A DNA stretch of 64,000 bases, taken from contig NC_135497.1 of the NCBI RefSeq assembly GCF_052857255.1, positions 182,106,777-182,170,776 on the forward strand, written 5' to 3'. The stretch comes from Amblyomma americanum. Its lineage: Eukaryota; Arthropoda; Arachnida; Ixodida; Ixodidae. Each line of letters opens with the position of its first letter. Position 1 is the first letter of the stretch. Below, piece by piece: positions 33,260 to 43,387 of the stretch. The notes beneath the pieces were generated by a model. The model made no database searches and had not been told where the DNA came from. It saw only the letters and a program-made list of their open reading frames with translations. The position numbers and the translations under genes are program-made.

Positions 33260-34430
33260 CCTCTAAATTTCTCCTTGTTTCTACTTTCCAAAAATTAACC
33301 CCACTACGGATGGCTGGAAGTAATTAGGAACGTCCCCTTTGAAAAGGGGGGGGGGGCAGTTGCCACTGTGCTCGCCATTTCTTGTTTATATTATTTCTTT
33401 AAGCAATCCGTCAAACTAAAAGATATTGTCTATAAATTCGCCATTTTCTTTAAACTCAATTTTTAAACCTGAACTTGTAACTTTACATCACCACCCTGCT
33501 TTTGAGCCACCAATCTTCCAATCGCTTTTTGCTAACTTCTACCGCAAATTCATTCATATGACCTTTATTTCTAAACCACTCTAAACCCTGGGGCCTGAGG
33601 AAGAGTGACTGTGCCTGCATCATCTAGATTGACAGTGCTATATTGTAGTATATTTTCCACACACCACACATGTGTCATTTCTTGGTTAAATTTCCTTTGT
33701 AGCTTCGCGTTCTAAGACACCCTGACCTATCTTCAAAGAGCAGGGCGCTGCCTGCTGAGTATTCATAGAACGATTCCTTCCTAATTTGACTTTTACAATT
33801 TATATCTAGTTCGACAGTCTGCTTCTTTTCTATTGATTTAATCCAGCTCTTACCTCCTGCGTTTTTGCCTATCGTTTAAAGCTCTTTATTTCACCGCCCT
33901 TGCTTCCTGTATACTTATAGGTTAGTTTCCTGGGCCTTTTCCGCCTGTATTTTTTATTTTCGCCGTCTGCATTGGCAGCCTGTATGCAACAGAAGTTACC
34001 GTGATCGGTCTGAAGCATTTTATGTTCGTCCTTTCTCTTTATAAATCAAATTCATTATACTCTGTCGCTAGCTGTCTGGAATTTGCATATTTTATGACTG
34101 TTTCCAATGCTTTTAACAATGTTTCCTTGGTGCTTGGACAAAGTTAATTAATCAGCTTAATTGCAATTTCGTCCATGCCTTCGGTTGTGCATTTCGGAAT
34201 GTTTTCCTCCGCGTTTTCCTAGTTAGGATTGGCCAGTTATAAGGTCCGTTCCGTTTGCTGTCCTGTGCTGCTTCTCCATTCTGGAAGATTACGTTAGCGT
34301 CGCTCCTAAATGATGCAGCTGTAACCGACGTAATGTATTTCACAGCGTCGTCTCCCTCTAAACATTTCCCGTCAGCATCTTGAATCAGGTCTTGCATTCT
34401 ATGATTCTTTTTACCCAGACAGCTTATATG
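33260..34430 (-). pseudogene. LINE remnant: RT N-terminal motif and C-terminal tail
   Basis: On the minus strand, 34397-34152 encodes a pre-RT segment (LIQDADGKCLEGDDAVKYI). Then 34020-33960 gives RTNIKCFRPITVTSVAYRLP, the RT entry motif of a LINE lineage also present at 45960-46030. After deletion of most of the RT palm, the C-terminal part remains: SAGSALLFEDRSGCLRTRSY near 33750-33700 and KRLEDWWLKSR near 33526-33498, with stops between. A G11 run lies at 33346-33356. It is an internally deleted, dead copy. Confidence 0.65.
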
Positions 34431-34517
34431 GTCCCAGATTTTCTTGGCCCACCTTTAGTTGCATCGCGAACTTCAGGCATCCAGAGATCAGCGGACTATA
34501 TTTTGAAATGAAAATGA

Positions 34518-34760
34518 AAATTGGTTTTGAGGAAAGGAAATGGCGCAGCAACTGTCTCACATATCTCGGTGGACCCCCGAACCGCGCCGTACGGAAAGGA
34601 TAAAAAGGGGAGTGAAAGAAGAAAGGAAGAATGAGGTACAGTAGTGGAGGGTTCCGGAATAATTTCGACCACCTGGAGATGTTTAACGTGCACTGACATC
34701 GCACAGAACACGGGCGCCTTTTGCGTTTCGCCTCCATCGAAACGCGGCCCCCACGGTCGG
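34518..34760 (-). mobile_element. Ruka-like SINE type B, head truncated
   Basis: The type B 3' end (AAATTGGTTTTGAGGAAAGG on the plus strand) is at the left and the body continues to GCGGCCCCCACGGTCGG at 34760, where the head is lost. Several substitutions (GGACCCCCGAACCGCGCC) suggest an older copy. Confidence 0.85.
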
Positions 34761-35394
34761 CTTGGATGAGAATCTGCACTCCCAGTTTTTCTTCGCCGTC
34801 AGCATGACTGCACTGTGCGTCGCCATCTGTGTGCGATTCGTAAAACTATGAATATTCGTTTGTCAAGTTCCCGGAAGAGGGCGCACAATGTTTACCGCCG
34901 GAATCGTGCTGCAGCGGTCTGGTTTACCGTTACTTTACCGTCTGTTTACCATAGGTAGGGTGATCATAGGGTGCGATCTGAGGCACCACTGTTTACCAGC
35001 TTGAAATTAATGCCTATAATGTGGCATAAATTCCTTAAATTCTACACTTGAAAGCAGAGGGCAGTCGGCACCGGGCAGGCTCTCATTGGGGATCAACACT
35101 CTCAAGAACGGCGGGCGACACGCAAGTTTCAGAATGAAACATGAAAAACGGATGAAGCAAACAAAGGAAAAGCAGTGCGCGACGAAAATTCACAGTGGTG
35201 TGTACAGAGCACGTGAAGTACAGGGAGGGAGGAAGAGTCACGTAATGGTGTCGATACTGCATGCAGGAGGAGAACTCGATGGTAATAAATACGGATGTCA
35301 AAGGGAATAACAAAAAAAAATGGCAGTGGCTTAACTTGGCTAACCCAGGAATTCAGCGAAAAGCAAGGATGCTTGCTAAGCGTCTGAGGCTCGT

Positions 35395-35740
35395 CCATGC
35401 ACAGCTCCGCTACACACTCGCGACAGCCGTTCTATATCTGCCCACACGACCACATGGCTATGACATGGTATCACATGGTCTAACAACACCCCCATCGGAT
35501 GTCATCACGTGACTTCACATCACCCCCATCGGATATTCTTAAGGTAAAAGGTCAACCCAATGGCAAAGGTCGACAAAAGGTCATGGGTAAAGGGTTCGAC
35601 ACTGCCACATATGTTCACACAAGACTAACGCGGTTGGGCTGAAGGTCGTTCAAGGTCATTCTCCGGCCTACGCGACGACTGCTTTACCTGGCGTAGTGAA
35701 GCTTTTCGATTCAAAATGCAAGGTAATCTTGAAATAAAGT
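35395..35740 (+). repeat. Dispersed repeat sharing its 3' end with 8816-9170
   Basis: Ends in ACCTGGCGTAGTGAAGCTTT then TCGATTCAAAA (35688-35715), as in the copy at 9126-9150. It contains two CACCCCCATCGGAT units (35488-35502, 35520-35535) and several AAGGTC motifs. Confidence 0.4.
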
Positions 35741-36796
35741 GCAATAATTTTTTTTTTACGCAGGTTCACATGATGCAGCTTCACGCGACAGCGTATACAG
35801 TTCAGTCCAAAAGCCGTCGGCGTAGTAGTAGTCGGCAGACTTGGCACTGTGTGTCATAAATAACCTGGGGGTTGCGTAAAAAATATCATATCACGGTAAC
35901 TAGGGGTTCTAGTGATTGATGATTGATTGGTGTGTGATAGGCGATGACGAGTTAATTAAATCATTGTAATTAATTAAATGAATAAATGAAAGTGGAAAGG
36001 GGGTTGAAGGTATCAAATACTCAGAATGAAAAACTAATGCTTGATGATAATAATTAAGAAAATTTAAAGTGCATAATTGATCCATTTGTTAACTGTAACA
36101 ACTGGAAAAAAAATGAGTTCAAAGGTGTTTCCAACGGGCAAGGCGTCGCATCGAACGGGCGATGGCGTTCCATGGACTCCCCGCAGCGCTGCAACACGCT
36201 GTCGCGTAGGGCGAAGCTTAAGCGTCCTCCATTTTTTTTGTCGATGTAAGCATTGAGCATGAAATGCTACCAGAAAAAAAAATTCATAAGCCATCACGCA
36301 GGTATAATGAGATGCCTTGGGGTTTAAAAACAGTCAGGGTGCAGTCAATTTCGCAAAGTGAAAAAGAGCAAAAGGAGATCAGAAAATTTTGTGGATGGGA
36401 CTGTGCGAGCAGTTCACCTCGGTATGGAAGGAAACCGGAAAATGCTGGAAAGGTGGAAGAAAACATTGAAGCTGGGTGGAATAAGGAAACTAGGAACAAC
36501 AGACAACATCAGCACAATGTAGAGCGAGAACTTGGAGCATGAAAAAGGCACAACTCTAAAGAAAAAAAAGACAGAAAATGGGAAATTTAATGCCGGAAAA
36601 ATGAGGAAGTAACGATTCAAGTTCTTGAAGAAATAAGTACTAATAATTGATAAATGTCATAAGTATGCAAAAAAAAGAAAAACGAATAGCCAAGGAAACT
36701 CTGACACCACAAAACCTCTGGGAAAAAGCAATGACACAGTCCAGCTCCACATTCAAGATGTAGAAAACAATATAAACGAGGACATGCACCAAACTA
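35741..36796. other. Nothing recognised; AT-rich
   Basis: AT-rich DNA with GATTGATGATTGATTGG-type short repeats near 35912-35935. No supported gene. Confidence 0.5.
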
Positions 36797-37753
36797 AGAG
36801 GGTGAGTCAAATGAAAGTGAGCCAATGCGAATATATGACAAATGGAGCCCTTTATTTAAAAGTAGTCTCCATGAACATTCAGACATTTGTCCCACTGACT
36901 AACCAGAGGCATGATTCCCGTCTCATAAAACTCCTTGGGTTCCTGCTTGAAAAAGTCTGCAACTGACTTTCACGTCATCGTCCTACACGAATCTGGTTCC
37001 CCTGAGCTCTTTTTTCAATTGCCCGAAAATGTGGAAGTCACAAGGCGACAGGTCTGGGCTGTATGGAGGGCGTTGCAGCGTTTCTCACTTGAACTTTGCC
37101 AGTTTTCTGTTAACCACATCAGTGACATGGGGACGGGCATTGCCGTGGAGCAAAATGACCCCACTCGTTAATTTTCCACGTCGTTTATTCTTGATTGCGA
37201 CACGTAGCCGTTCAGCGCTTGACAATATCGGAAACGATTGATAGTCTCTCCAGGTTTAGCAAATTAGATCAGTGATGGCCCCTGACGATCTAAACAAAAG
37301 TCAGCAGCACCTTTACGGCGGAAATGACGGCCTTTGCTTCGAGATTTTGAACGACCGCCAGAAGAGGGGAGAGGTTCGGCTCTGCATTTATTCATCTGAT
37401 CCGGTATCACAATGAGGATGACGACTTCTTAATTGTCTGCAGTTGTGACCGGGGACGAATCATGGTGCCAACACTAAGAGCCTGAAACACGACGGCAAAG
37501 CTTACAGTGGAAACAGTCGAATTCATCACCCCCAAAGAAAGCGACACCATGCTGTTAAACTTTTGCAGCGTCCATTATGTCACTCAACCGTGTTCTTCCC
37601 AATGCATGAGAGCATTAAAGAACATTTATCCTCGCACCTGCATGTCACCTTCGTAAATGAAAGATGCCTGTATGCTACGCGCATGCCTCGCAGATAATGG
37701 ACTGAACCATTATTGCGCGTGTTGAGCTGGCTCACTTTTATTTGACTCGCCCT
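36797..37753 (-). mobile_element. mariner element, inactive and internally deleted
   Basis: Terminal inverted repeats match: GGTGAGTCAAATGAAAGTGA at the left (from about 36800) and, reading inward from the right, GGCGAGTCAAATAAAAGTGA. Both are flanked by TA (36795-36796 and 37754-37755), the mariner target duplication. The transposase is on the minus strand. The conserved HDNARPH motif reads LLHGNARPH (Gly codon at 37142-37144), so the second catalytic Asp is lost, while YSPDLSPCDFHIF with the third Asp follows at about 37055-37015. Frameshifts break the reading frame, and at 957 bp it is shorter than a usual 1.3-kb mariner. Confidence 0.88.
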
Positions 37754-37798
37754 TATATATTAGGAACAGTGTGACGAAGTCATTTCAAAGCAGCAGCA

Positions 37799-38519
37799 CC
37801 CAGGCAACACAAATACATCCTCAGGACGTCCTGAGGATTAATTTTTGAGGACGTTGTGTTGTCCTGAGGACGTCCTCTATTGATCCTCAATAATTCCTCA
37901 CTCAGACCTGTTGTCCGCCCTCAGTATGTACTCAGGACATCCTCAAAATTCCTCTCCAGGACTTTGTTAAGCCGCATTTCTTGGTACATACAGGTTGATC
38001 TTCGTGCAATATTTTCATACAGCGACGACTACAACTCTTTCGGGAGTTGAACTCTGCCACCTCAGTGCAAAAGCTACTCGGACTAATGGCCCTAAAATCT
38101 AAACAGTCCAACCCCATCAGGAGCAAGCAGCACAAAAGAACAAGTTTAAAAGCCAAAATACCTTAAATTATCTCCTCAAGGCATATATTTTCTTCAGTCA
38201 GAATGGTTTCCTTCATTATATTGCTATTGTGCACAAGTATATTTTAATAAAACTGCAGTTTTTAATTAATGAAAGCAGAGTGCGAGTGATAAAGCTTGTT
38301 TTATCTCAGTTCAATGCCACAGTATTGTCCTGCGATAGGACGTTTGTAGGACATTTGAGAAATTTTCATCCTCGAGTCGTCCAGCGAAGTACAAACTGAG
38401 GGCATCTTCATGAGGACGTTTGGTCGTGAAGCGCTCAAAAAGTACTCAGAATGTTCTGTTAGGAATGAGGACGTTCTGATCAGTTGAGGACATCCTCAGG
38501 ATGTTTGGTGTTGTCTGGG
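37799..38519. mobile_element. Non-autonomous DNA element with CCCAGRCAACAC termini
   Basis: The left end CCCAGGCAACACAAATACAT and the right end (reverse complement CCCAGACAACACCAAACATC) are imperfect inverted repeats of about 30 bp that continue into TCCTGAGGATGTCCTCA-like sequence. Many GAGGAC/GTCCTC hexamers crowd both ends, as subterminal transposase-binding sites often do. There is no transposase. A clear target duplication was not resolved (short CAG-like flanks). The superfamily is not assigned. Confidence 0.65.
37932..38156 (-). CDS. Small cysteine-rich peptide frame, possibly secreted
   Basis: A 74-codon frame starts with a hydrophobic, signal peptide-like stretch (FKLVLLCCLLLMGLDC). 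It continues into a cysteine-patterned part, SCSRRCMKILHEDQPVCTKK then C, giving C-x3-C-x10-C-x3-C. That spacing is seen in helical-hairpin secreted peptides, including some arachnid peptides, but the likeness is by spacing only. The nominal start is TTG, so a real gene would need an upstream ATG or exon. An acceptor-like AG lies just before the frame. The 3' end runs into the repeat-rich terminus of the surrounding DNA element. Function unknown; it may be a captured exon or chance. Confidence 0.25.
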   Translation of the reverse strand: MAFKLVLLCCLLLMGLDCLDFRAISPSSFCTEVAEFNSRKSCSRRCMKILHEDQPVCTKKCGLTKSWRGILRMS

Positions 38520-38837
38520 CAGAGCCATAGTTTGGAATGCAAATAGAATGCACGTGCATGCTAAAGGAGAGTGAGCCCTGGACACTCTCAACACACAAAA
38601 AGGATGAAAAAAATATGGCACATGATGCAGCGTGGTTAGGCCAAATGGGAATTGGCTAAGCTAGCACTTCTGTTTAGGTTCAAGGCTCGCAGTCAGCTCG
38701 GCTTTCATGGTCAAGCAGGCTTTAGACAATCGCCGCCTTATGGGTATAATGCGATGGCATTAATAAGTTAATTTCCATACATGCGAAATTGGTCATTCCC
38801 TATTTAACATTCATAAATCACTGGGAATCCTCATACC
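38520..38837. other. Nothing recognised
   Basis: Short interval between the CCCAG element and the split tRNA-like repeat. No gene or repeat supported. Confidence 0.5.
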
Positions 38838-38891
38838 ACTCCTGGCGCAGTGGTACAGCAGTTATAAGTGATGCGCCATTGCCCTGCGATC

Positions 38892-39434
38892 TGTTACGTC
38901 TCGCCTACAACGCGCGGTATAGCCGGCGCGGATGCAACGGACGCCGCGGCTTCGTTCATCGCGGCCGCAACGCCTCCCGCCAAGCGCGTCCAGGCAGGTT
39001 TCAGTGCCACGTGTCGTCGTGCGTGCGTGTGTGTGTGTGTGCATGTTTTGCCCACGCTTGTCAAAGCGCGGCAGCCGGGGAGAGGAGCTCCCCAACTGGG
39101 AGGCGAGGAGGTCTGACCGGCGCCGGCCTGGCGGACGCGCCCGTCACGTCTGGACATGTCGAAGCGACGCCGTATCGGATGACTCTTCCCAAGCCGTTCC
39201 CTCTTGCCCTCGACTCCGATGGTATAAAACGCCGCTGCCCCGGACGCCGAGGGGGACTCCGATTTCTTCGAGTAACGTGGTCGCCCTGACCGGCTGCTCT
39301 TTTGCGATGCCAGAATAAACAAGTTGTTCTGTTACCAGTCGACTCATCCTTTGCCGGGACCTTCGGATGTTTCCAGCTTTGCCCCAGGCCGCCAGGCCAA
39401 CGCTACCCTTGGGGCTTGCAACCCAGATGCAACA
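38892..39434 (+). repeat. 5' LTR
   Basis: 543 bp, TG...CA ends. A TATA box TATAAAA at 39223-39229 and a polyadenylation signal AATAAA at 39314-39319 place U3, R and U5 in the usual order. The sequence just downstream, TGGTTGCCAGCGG from 39437, starts with TGG as a primer-binding site would, but I could not match it to a tRNA. Confidence 0.95.
39223..39229 (+). promoter_or_regulatory. LTR TATA box
   Basis: TATAAAA in the 5' LTR; the same box is at 43719-43725 in the 3' LTR. It is the probable core promoter for the genomic RNA of the element. Confidence 0.7.
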
Positions 39435-39748
39435 ACTGGTTGCCAGCGGTGAGATCCCGACAACGGAGGCCAGCAGCGAAGATATGCGTTCAACTGTATG
39501 CTGAGCAGCACAACGACCATCCGGGAGCAGTGCAACGAGCCCTGTGTGATGACTGGTTGCCTGCAGCGGAACGACTGCGCTGAATTCTTGGCTGCGAGGT
39601 TTGGTGAGTGCGGGACTTTCTTCTTCTGAGTTTTGCCAGGCTTTTGTTAGTGTCAGAAACAGAGCTGGTAATTGTGTTGTCGTTGCTGCCGGGTTAGTTT
39701 GCGGCAAGACAATAGTAGGCAGTAGAGAAAGCAGCATTCGGAGCAGCC

Positions 39749-41248
39749 ATGGATTTGAAGTCGTTGCGCAAACCGAAATTGCTGGAGCTTGCAAGAGAGT
39801 TGGGTCTGGATGTCTCAGACAAACTCAGAAAACCAGAACTGCTAAGGGCTATTCTTGAGTTGGAGGCTGAGGATGACGAGCTGTCGGAATGCCTTGAGAC
39901 GATTGAGGAGAGGGAACAAAAAGAAAAAGAGAAAAACGAGCGCGAACGTAAAGAACAAAAAGAGAAAGAGGAGCGCGAACGTAAAGAGCAAAAAGATAAA
40001 GAGAAAGAAGAGCGCGACCGTCAACACGCTTTGGAAATGAAGCGTCTCGAGGTAGAGATGGAACGCGCTCGTAATGGAAGTCAGGCACACGGTGCAGGAG
40101 AACGGGTATCGTTCAAAATGACTGACCTGATGCGGCCGTTTAAGCTTGGAGAGGACATTGGTTTGTTCCTGGTTAACTTTGAGCGAACGTGCGAGAAGCA
40201 GGGGTTCTCTCGGGAAACGTGGCCACAGCGCTTGCTCACTTTGTTACCCGGCGAGGCGGCCGACGTAGTCGCTCGCTTGAAGAGAGAGGAGGCAGAGGAT
40301 TTCGACCAAGTGAAATCGAGTCTGCTAAAAAAGTACAGGCTGTCAGCGGAGGCGTTCCGTCGGAAGTTTCGGGAAAATGAAAAAGGCAGAAATGAGTCAT
40401 ATACAGAGTTTGCCTACAGGCTTATGTCAAACATGCAGGAGTGGCTCAAAGAAGAGAAAGCGTTTGGTGACCACGAGAAAATTCTGCAGTGTTTCGGGCT
40501 GGAACAGTTTTATAGTCGGTTACCTGAGAACGTGCGGTACTGGGTCTTGGATAGGCCGGACGTTAGTACAGTGGCTAAAGCCGCCGAGCTAGCCGAGGAG
40601 TTTGTGACGCGTCGGGCTCGCGGAGCTAAGGACGGTCAAAAGGGTGAATTTGGCTCCAAGTCTGAGAGGCCGAAGTTCACACCCATGAGAGCAAGGGGGG
40701 ACACGCGTAGTGCGGATGCGAGTGAAAGCAGTCCGACCGAACGTAAGGAGACGGCGGCAGCCGAAGCCGAACGCAGAAAGCGGTTCGAGAGGAGGCAAGC
40801 GCGCGTGTGTTATACGTGCCAGAAGCCGGGTCACTTTTCGGCGCAGTGTCCAGAAACAAAAAGAGAAGTCGTGTGTTTGTCATTATGTAGCACTGACGAG
40901 AACATGAAGCTTCTCGAGCCTTACATGCGAGACTTCCTCGTGAACGGGAAAGAGTGCCGAGTGCTTCGTGATTCCGCAGCTACAATGGATGTAGTTCACC
41001 CCTCTTACGTAGAACCCGATATGTTCACGGGCGAGTGCGCATGGATCAAGCAAGCCGTGGAAGCTCACAGCGTGTGTCTGCCCGTAGCAAAAGTGGTTAT
41101 TGAAGGACCTTTCGGAGCACTTGAGACGGAGGCCGTAGTGTCATCTATGCTGCCCCCCCCCAGTACCCGTACCTATTTTCGAACAGGTCCGATCACCTCC
41201 TGCGCGAGAAGGGGCTTTTGTTTGGTGAGGCTAGCGTTCAGGCCTTAA
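39749..41248 (+). CDS. gag-protease polyprotein of the integrase-less LTR element
   Basis: Start ATG at 39749 in a strong context (GCAGCCATGG). Of 499 residues, about 1-50 are a helical start. About 50-100 are a highly charged Lys/Glu/Arg coiled segment. About 130-290 are a capsid region in which EKILQCFGLEQFYSRLPENV resembles the SCAN fold known from Gmr1-like gag proteins. A CCHC zinc knuckle, CYTCQKPGHFSAQC, lies at about 352-365. A retropepsin-like start RVLRDSAATMDVV follows at about 407 (DSAA where DSGA or DTGA is usual; possibly a lineage feature). The frame ends soon after a run of nine C (41153-41161). The polymerase continues in the -1 frame. It packages the element RNA and matures the particle. 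Confidence 0.9.
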   Translation: MDLKSLRKPKLLELARELGLDVSDKLRKPELLRAILELEAEDDELSECLETIEEREQKEKEKNERERKEQKEKEERERKEQKDKEKEERDRQHALEMKRLEVEMERARNGSQAHGAGERVSFKMTDLMRPFKLGEDIGLFLVNFERTCEKQGFSRETWPQRLLTLLPGEAADVVARLKREEAEDFDQVKSSLLKKYRLSAEAFRRKFRENEKGRNESYTEFAYRLMSNMQEWLKEEKAFGDHEKILQCFGLEQFYSRLPENVRYWVLDRPDVSTVAKAAELAEEFVTRRARGAKDGQKGEFGSKSERPKFTPMRARGDTRSADASESSPTERKETAAAEAERRKRFERRQARVCYTCQKPGHFSAQCPETKREVVCLSLCSTDENMKLLEPYMRDFLVNGKECRVLRDSAATMDVVHPSYVEPDMFTGECAWIKQAVEAHSVCLPVAKVVIEGPFGALETEAVVSSMLPPPSTRTYFRTGPITSCARRGFCLVRLAFRP

Positions 41249-42906
41249 CCAGATCGAGAGTTCGGGAGCTCGCTGCAAAGGCGGTAGTTGCGGGGCCGAC
41301 GTTGTCGAACAATGAGAAAGGGTCGGAGGCGCAGCAAGCTGATATTCCGAGCACGTCAGAACTGGATAAAATTGAGCCTGTAGCGTTGAAGGCACCAGGT
41401 ACTGGAGAGGAAATGCCCGACAAGGGAAAGTTAGAAGAGCTTCCGGTCGAGCTTCCGGGAATAGGCTCAGTGACGAACAGGGAAGACACTGATCAGGTCA
41501 TTAGTGACTTACTCAGTAAAGCACAGCTGTCGCCTGAGCAGAAAACCGAACTACACCAACTCTTACAAGAGTTTCAAGGTCAGTTCTCTGAGAGGCCTGG
41601 TAGGACTTCTGTCCTTACTCATGATATAGAACTTACCTCCCCAGAGCCAGTACGATCCAAGGCGTACCGGGTGTCACCCCGCCAGCGCGATATTATGGTG
41701 GCCGAGGTCAAGAAAATGCTACAGCTCGGTGTTATTGAGGCGGGTGAGAGTGATTATACCTCCCCCTTGATTTTAGTTGAGGTACCGGGCAAGGAACCTC
41801 GTCCTTGCGTCGACTACCGCAGGCTTAATTCCATCACTAAGGATCAAATTTATCCGATCCCTAACATCGAGGAGCGCCTTGAGAAAGTTAGTAGCGCTCA
41901 GTTTATTTCCACCCTAGATCTTGTCAGGGGTTATTGGCAGGTTCCACTTACAGAAGAGGCTAGTAGGTATGCGGCGTTCATTTCACCAATGGGAACATTC
42001 CGTCCTAAAGTTTTGAGTTTTGGTTTGAAGAACGCGCCATACTGCTTTTCAAGCCTCATGGACAAAGTGTTGCGAGGACAGGAAGAATTCGCTTTACCGT
42101 ATTTAGACGACGTAGCGATATTCTCCGCATCCTGGTCTGAGCATATGGCACACTTGCGGGCAGTGCTAACCCGCCTGCGCGAAGCGGGCTTGACAGTCAA
42201 AGCTCCCAAGTGCCAATTAGCACAGGCCGAGGTTGTATACCTCGGTCACGTGATTGGACAGGGTCGTCGCCGCCCCTCTGAAATAAAGGTGGCCGCTGTG
42301 CGAGACTTCCCGCAACCGCGCACGAAGACCGATATTCGGTCGTTCTTAGGTGTCGCCGGCTACTATCAGAGGTACATCCCCAGGTACTCCGATATCGCGG
42401 CTCCCCTGACGGATGCTCTAAGAAAAACAGAGCCCCAAACAGTCGTCTGGAGCGAGACAAAGGAAAGAGCTTTTAGCGCCCTAAAGAGCGCCCTAACAAG
42501 CCAGCCTGTGCTACGATCGCCAGACTACACAAAAGGGTTCGTTGTTCAGTGCGATGCTAGTGAGCGAGGCATGGGCGTTGTACTGTGCCAAAGGGACAAT
42601 GGAGAAGTGGAACACCCCGTCCTGTATGCTAGTCGTAAGCTGACCTGTCGTGAGCAGGCGTACAGCGCCACCGAGAAAGAGTGTGCGTGTCTCGTGTGGG
42701 CCGTTCAGAAATTGTCATGCTACCTAGCCGGCTCGAGGTTTATCATTGAGACGGATCATTGCCCTCTCCAATGGCTGCAGACCATATCTCCCAAAAATGG
42801 CCGCCTCCTGCGCTGGAGCCTCGCTTTGCAACAATATTCCTTTGAGGTGCGTTACAAAAAGGGGAGTCTCAACGGTAACGCCGATGGCTTAAGTCGAAGC
42901 CCCTAA
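41162..42906 (+). CDS. Reverse transcriptase-RNase H polyprotein, intact catalytic residues
   Basis: This frame is -1 relative to gag-protease. The nominal first start is 41218, but translation probably enters by frameshift at the C9 run. RT motifs in order: RPCVDYRRLNSITKDQIYP, FISTLDLVRGYWQVPL (first Asp), SFGLKNAPYCFSSLM, and PYLDDVAIFS with YLDD at 42100-42111. RNase H follows, with VVQCDASERGMG, ATEKECACLVWA, IIETDHCPLQWL and NGNADGLSR, so all four acidic residues are present. The frame stops at 42906 right after RNase H, with no integrase. Between protease and RT, only a Ser/Glu/Pro-rich linker (about 41240-41600) remains where integrase would sit. Confidence 0.92.
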
Positions 42907-43387
42907 CGTAGGAATCCGCCTCAAAGTTGTTGGTTACTGATGTTTTCTTCCTGAGGCAGGATTTTTAACCTATTGCTTTTGTTTAGTGTTTCAAAGTGAT
43001 TATGTGCTTTCTAGTGCAATTTTCCAATTTGTGGACGCGTTCTGAGTGCTGCTTGACTACTGTAAGGAACTAGGCAGTAGTATAAAAGGGGAAAGAGCCT
43101 GGCAGAGCTTAGTGAGGGTTGTCTCGTGCTTGCTGACTGAGCGGTTGCGTTTCGGCGTAGTTCTAACGCTTGCTGGGAACGAGCACAAAAATGGCAACTC
43201 TCCCGAAGTGACTTTCCAGTGTCCTATGTGATCCTGAACCCGAGAACGAGGCCTTCTCTGTGCGCTGCGCTCAAGCAACGTCGAGGGGACGATCGGTTTC
43301 GATTACGAGCATCATCGAGCGACATCCCTCTGGACAGCGGATGCAGTCCCCTGACCATCGGGATCTCCTTCTCCCGGCGGGGCGGTC
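42907..43387 (+). other. 3' untranslated part of the LTR element
   Basis: 481 bp between the pol stop and the 3' LTR. It holds no env-like or integrase-like frame. TATAAAAGGGGAAAG at 43081-43095 is a purine-rich spot with a TATA-like start. The polypurine tract expected just before 43388 is poor (GGCGGGGCGG). Confidence 0.6.

Noticed and set aside
38862..39794. Frames on both strands across the LTR and leader
   Set aside because: They lie in LTR or untranslated leader DNA and are repeated in the 3' LTR; not genes.
42907..43387. Envelope gene of an errantivirus-type element
   Set aside because: No long frame, signal peptide or membrane segment between pol and the 3' LTR; the same holds for 63695-63802 of the third element.
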